Assembly: GCA_029054535.1 (NCBI GenBank)
Contig: JAIDFC010000155.1
Span: 1-7,941 of the forward strand
Length of the DNA stretch: 7,941 bases
From: Rikenella sp.
GTDB taxonomy: Bacteria > Bacteroidota > Bacteroidia > Bacteroidales > Rikenellaceae
Reading direction: 5' to 3'
Shown here one piece after another: positions 6,833 to 7,941 of this stretch. The notes beneath the pieces are model-generated. The model searched no databases, had not been told where the DNA came from, and saw only the letters and a list, made by a program, of their open reading frames with translations. A program made the translations under genes and the position numbers. Numbering within the stretch: the first letter of the stretch is position 1; each line of letters opens with the position of its first letter.

Positions 6833-6860
6833 ACCGCAGCCCCCCATAACCCTAACAAAA

Positions 6861-6892
6861 GATGCTACGCACCGCTTGCCGTTCTAAAAAAA
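6861..6892. repeat. Degenerate fragment: hairpin B plus A-rich tail
   Basis: GATGC-TAC-GCACC (6861-6873) pairs at four of five positions and is followed by GCCGTTCT and seven A residues (6886-6892), matching the order of elements at 41-70. On the minus strand this gives a T7 run 51 nt after the S41 stop codon, but no good hairpin precedes it, so a terminator is not claimed. Confidence 0.55.
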
Positions 6893-6942
6893 TCCCGGCC
6901 CGCGCATCGCTCTCAACCAAGCTACAAAAGACACAAAGACCG

Positions 6943-7941
6943 TCAAAAATCTCCCTGTATCGTCAACAGTCGCGTGTATTCCCCCCGATCCGAAAGCACC
7001 TCCGCAGCCCGGAGTACCTTCCGATCCCGACGCAACATCTGTTCGATCCGCCCCGCATCATAGTACCACCGCGTCGTAATCGCATCGGTCAACAGCGGCC
7101 GAATCTCCGCCGCAAACGTCTGCAACTCCGCCGCCTGGTCGTCGCGGATCTTCTCGGCAATCGCCGCAAGCTCTCCCTCGATCCGCTCCGCGTATTTTTC
7201 CCGTTCGGCCGTCCGCCTCAACTGCCCCAACAACCGCTCCGTTCCCGACTCGAACGCGATCCGACGCCCCGCCATCCAGTTGCAAAAGGCCGCATAAGTC
7301 GAGTCGTCGACCGAAAATCCCCGTTCCGCTTCGTGTGTTACCGCATAGCGGTTGGCGAAATCGTCGACGAAGCCCGAAGCCAGCAAACTGGCCGTAAATT
7401 TACTCAAATATTCGGCATCGGTCTCCACATCCGGCCGAATCCCGCCCCCGCCATAGACGACCCGTCCGCCAGCCGTCGCAAATGAAGCGATCAGCGAGTC
7501 CGGCACCGTGCCGACACTCCCGTCCTCGTTGCGATGCGTGTAGTCGAGCGCCTGGATGCACCGTCCGCTCGGGGTATAATACTTGGCCGTCGTGAGTTTG
7601 ACATACCCCCGTTCGCCGACCGGCCGAGTCGACTGCACCAGCCCCTTCCCGAAACTCCGTTGCCCGACGATCACCGCCCGATCCAGGTCCTGCAACGCCC
7701 CCGCCACGATCTCGCTGGCCGAGGCCGATCCGCTGTCGATCAGCACCGCCATCGGCACCTGCGGCGCCACCGGTTCGCCCACCGTCCGATAGACCGTGTT
7801 CATGGCCGCCAACCGTCCCCGTGTCGTAACGACCACCGTATTCCGCGGCACGAACAGCCCCACGATCTTGACCGCTTCGCCCAATATTCCTCCCGTATTG
7901 CCCCGCAGATCGAGCACCAGCCCCCGTAACCCATCCCCCTC
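6943..7941 (-). CDS. S41 carboxy-terminal processing peptidase (5' end beyond window)
   Basis: The C-terminal 332 residues of a CtpA/Prc-type serine protease; the frame stays open to the window edge, so the signal sequence, PDZ domain and true start are outside. These enzymes work in the periplasm or envelope and trim proteins from the C-terminus using a Ser-Lys dyad. Seen (numbered from the edge): LDLRGNTGG (10-18), DSGSASASEIVAGAL (69-83) with the predicted nucleophile S74, and RSFGKGLVQ (95-103) with the predicted general base K99. The 25-residue Ser-Lys spacing matches CtpB and Prc. KYYTPSGRCIQ and YGGGGIRPDV follow, typical of the family. The last about 150 residues are a charged, alpha-helical tail as found in Bacteroidetes CtpA proteins, with a probable helical bundle at about 235-290. 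The gene ends in TGA and is followed by the mosaic of palindromic repeats rather than directly by leuS, so it is probably a separate transcription unit. Confidence 0.95.
   Translation of the reverse strand, partial: EGDGLRGLVLDLRGNTGGILGEAVKIVGLFVPRNTVVVTTRGRLAAMNTVYRTVGEPVAPQVPMAVLIDSGSASASEIVAGALQDLDRAVIVGQRSFGKGLVQSTRPVGERGYVKLTTAKYYTPSGRCIQALDYTHRNEDGSVGTVPDSLIASFATAGGRVVYGGGGIRPDVETDAEYLSKFTASLLASGFVDDFANRYAVTHEAERGFSVDDSTYAAFCNWMAGRRIAFESGTERLLGQLRRTAEREKYAERIEGELAAIAEKIRDDQAAELQTFAAEIRPLLTDAITTRWYYDAGRIEQMLRRDRKVLRAAEVLSDRGEYTRLLTIQGDF

Larger units (their letters stand above)
5761..6942. other. Gene-free 1.18 kb interval filled with palindromic repeat modules
   Basis: Between the S41 gene and leuS I see no credible protein gene: the open frames here are rich in Arg, Pro and Gly, arise from the repeats and have no recognisable domain. 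Most of the interval consists of inverted-repeat modules, listed separately. The stretches 5808-5900, 6160-6208, 6302-6332 and 6606-6668 show no clear structure. The 100 nt before leuS are more AT-rich and should hold its promoter, but no good match to TTTG...TAnnTTTG was found. A small inverted repeat, GTTTG-TC-CAAAC, lies at 5796-5807, 36 nt before the leuS ATG; it may be chance. Confidence 0.8.

Noticed and set aside
5997..6892. A CRISPR array
   Set aside because: The repeats are self-complementary, differ in length and sequence, and are not separated by uniform unique spacers.

Overview
The window looks like chromosomal DNA of a GC-rich Bacteroidales bacterium, most likely an Alistipes-like member of the Rikenellaceae. 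That placement is inferred from the form of the leucyl-tRNA synthetase (Bacteroidetes-type insertions, no zinc-knuckle cysteines), the envelope peptidases and the poor match of upstream regions to E. coli-type promoters. No database search was possible.

All five supported genes lie on the minus strand. In transcription order from the right edge they are: a 5'-truncated S41 carboxy-terminal processing peptidase (6943-7941); a 1.18 kb gene-free gap (5761-6942); leuS (3055-5760); a YitT/DUF2179 membrane protein (2137-3027); a membrane-anchored M23 peptidoglycan endopeptidase (648-2072); and a YhbP-like (UPF0306) split-barrel protein (131-670). The last four have gaps of 27 and 64 nt and then a 23 nt overlap, so they could be one transcription unit mixing translation, membrane and cell-wall functions. 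No single pathway links them.

The most unusual content is non-coding. The gap 5761-6942 and the first 130 bases are a mosaic of short GC-rich palindromic modules. One module has two hairpins separated by the invariant linker TGGGCGG; its second hairpin keeps a 7-bp stem and 3-nt loop while one base pair is T-A, G-C or A-T in different copies. A second family has three tandem copies, each opening with a 7-bp/3-nt-loop hairpin that changes at three paired positions without losing pairing. There is also an 83-nt nested hairpin with about 30 base pairs (6453-6535), and a stretch of 45 nt that is nearly identical at positions 67-111 and 6544-6588, followed in both places by a hairpin. The paired changes suggest selection on folded DNA or RNA, as in REP-like elements, 3'-end structures or structured RNA. 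No transposase, tRNA, rRNA, CRISPR array or recognised riboswitch was seen.
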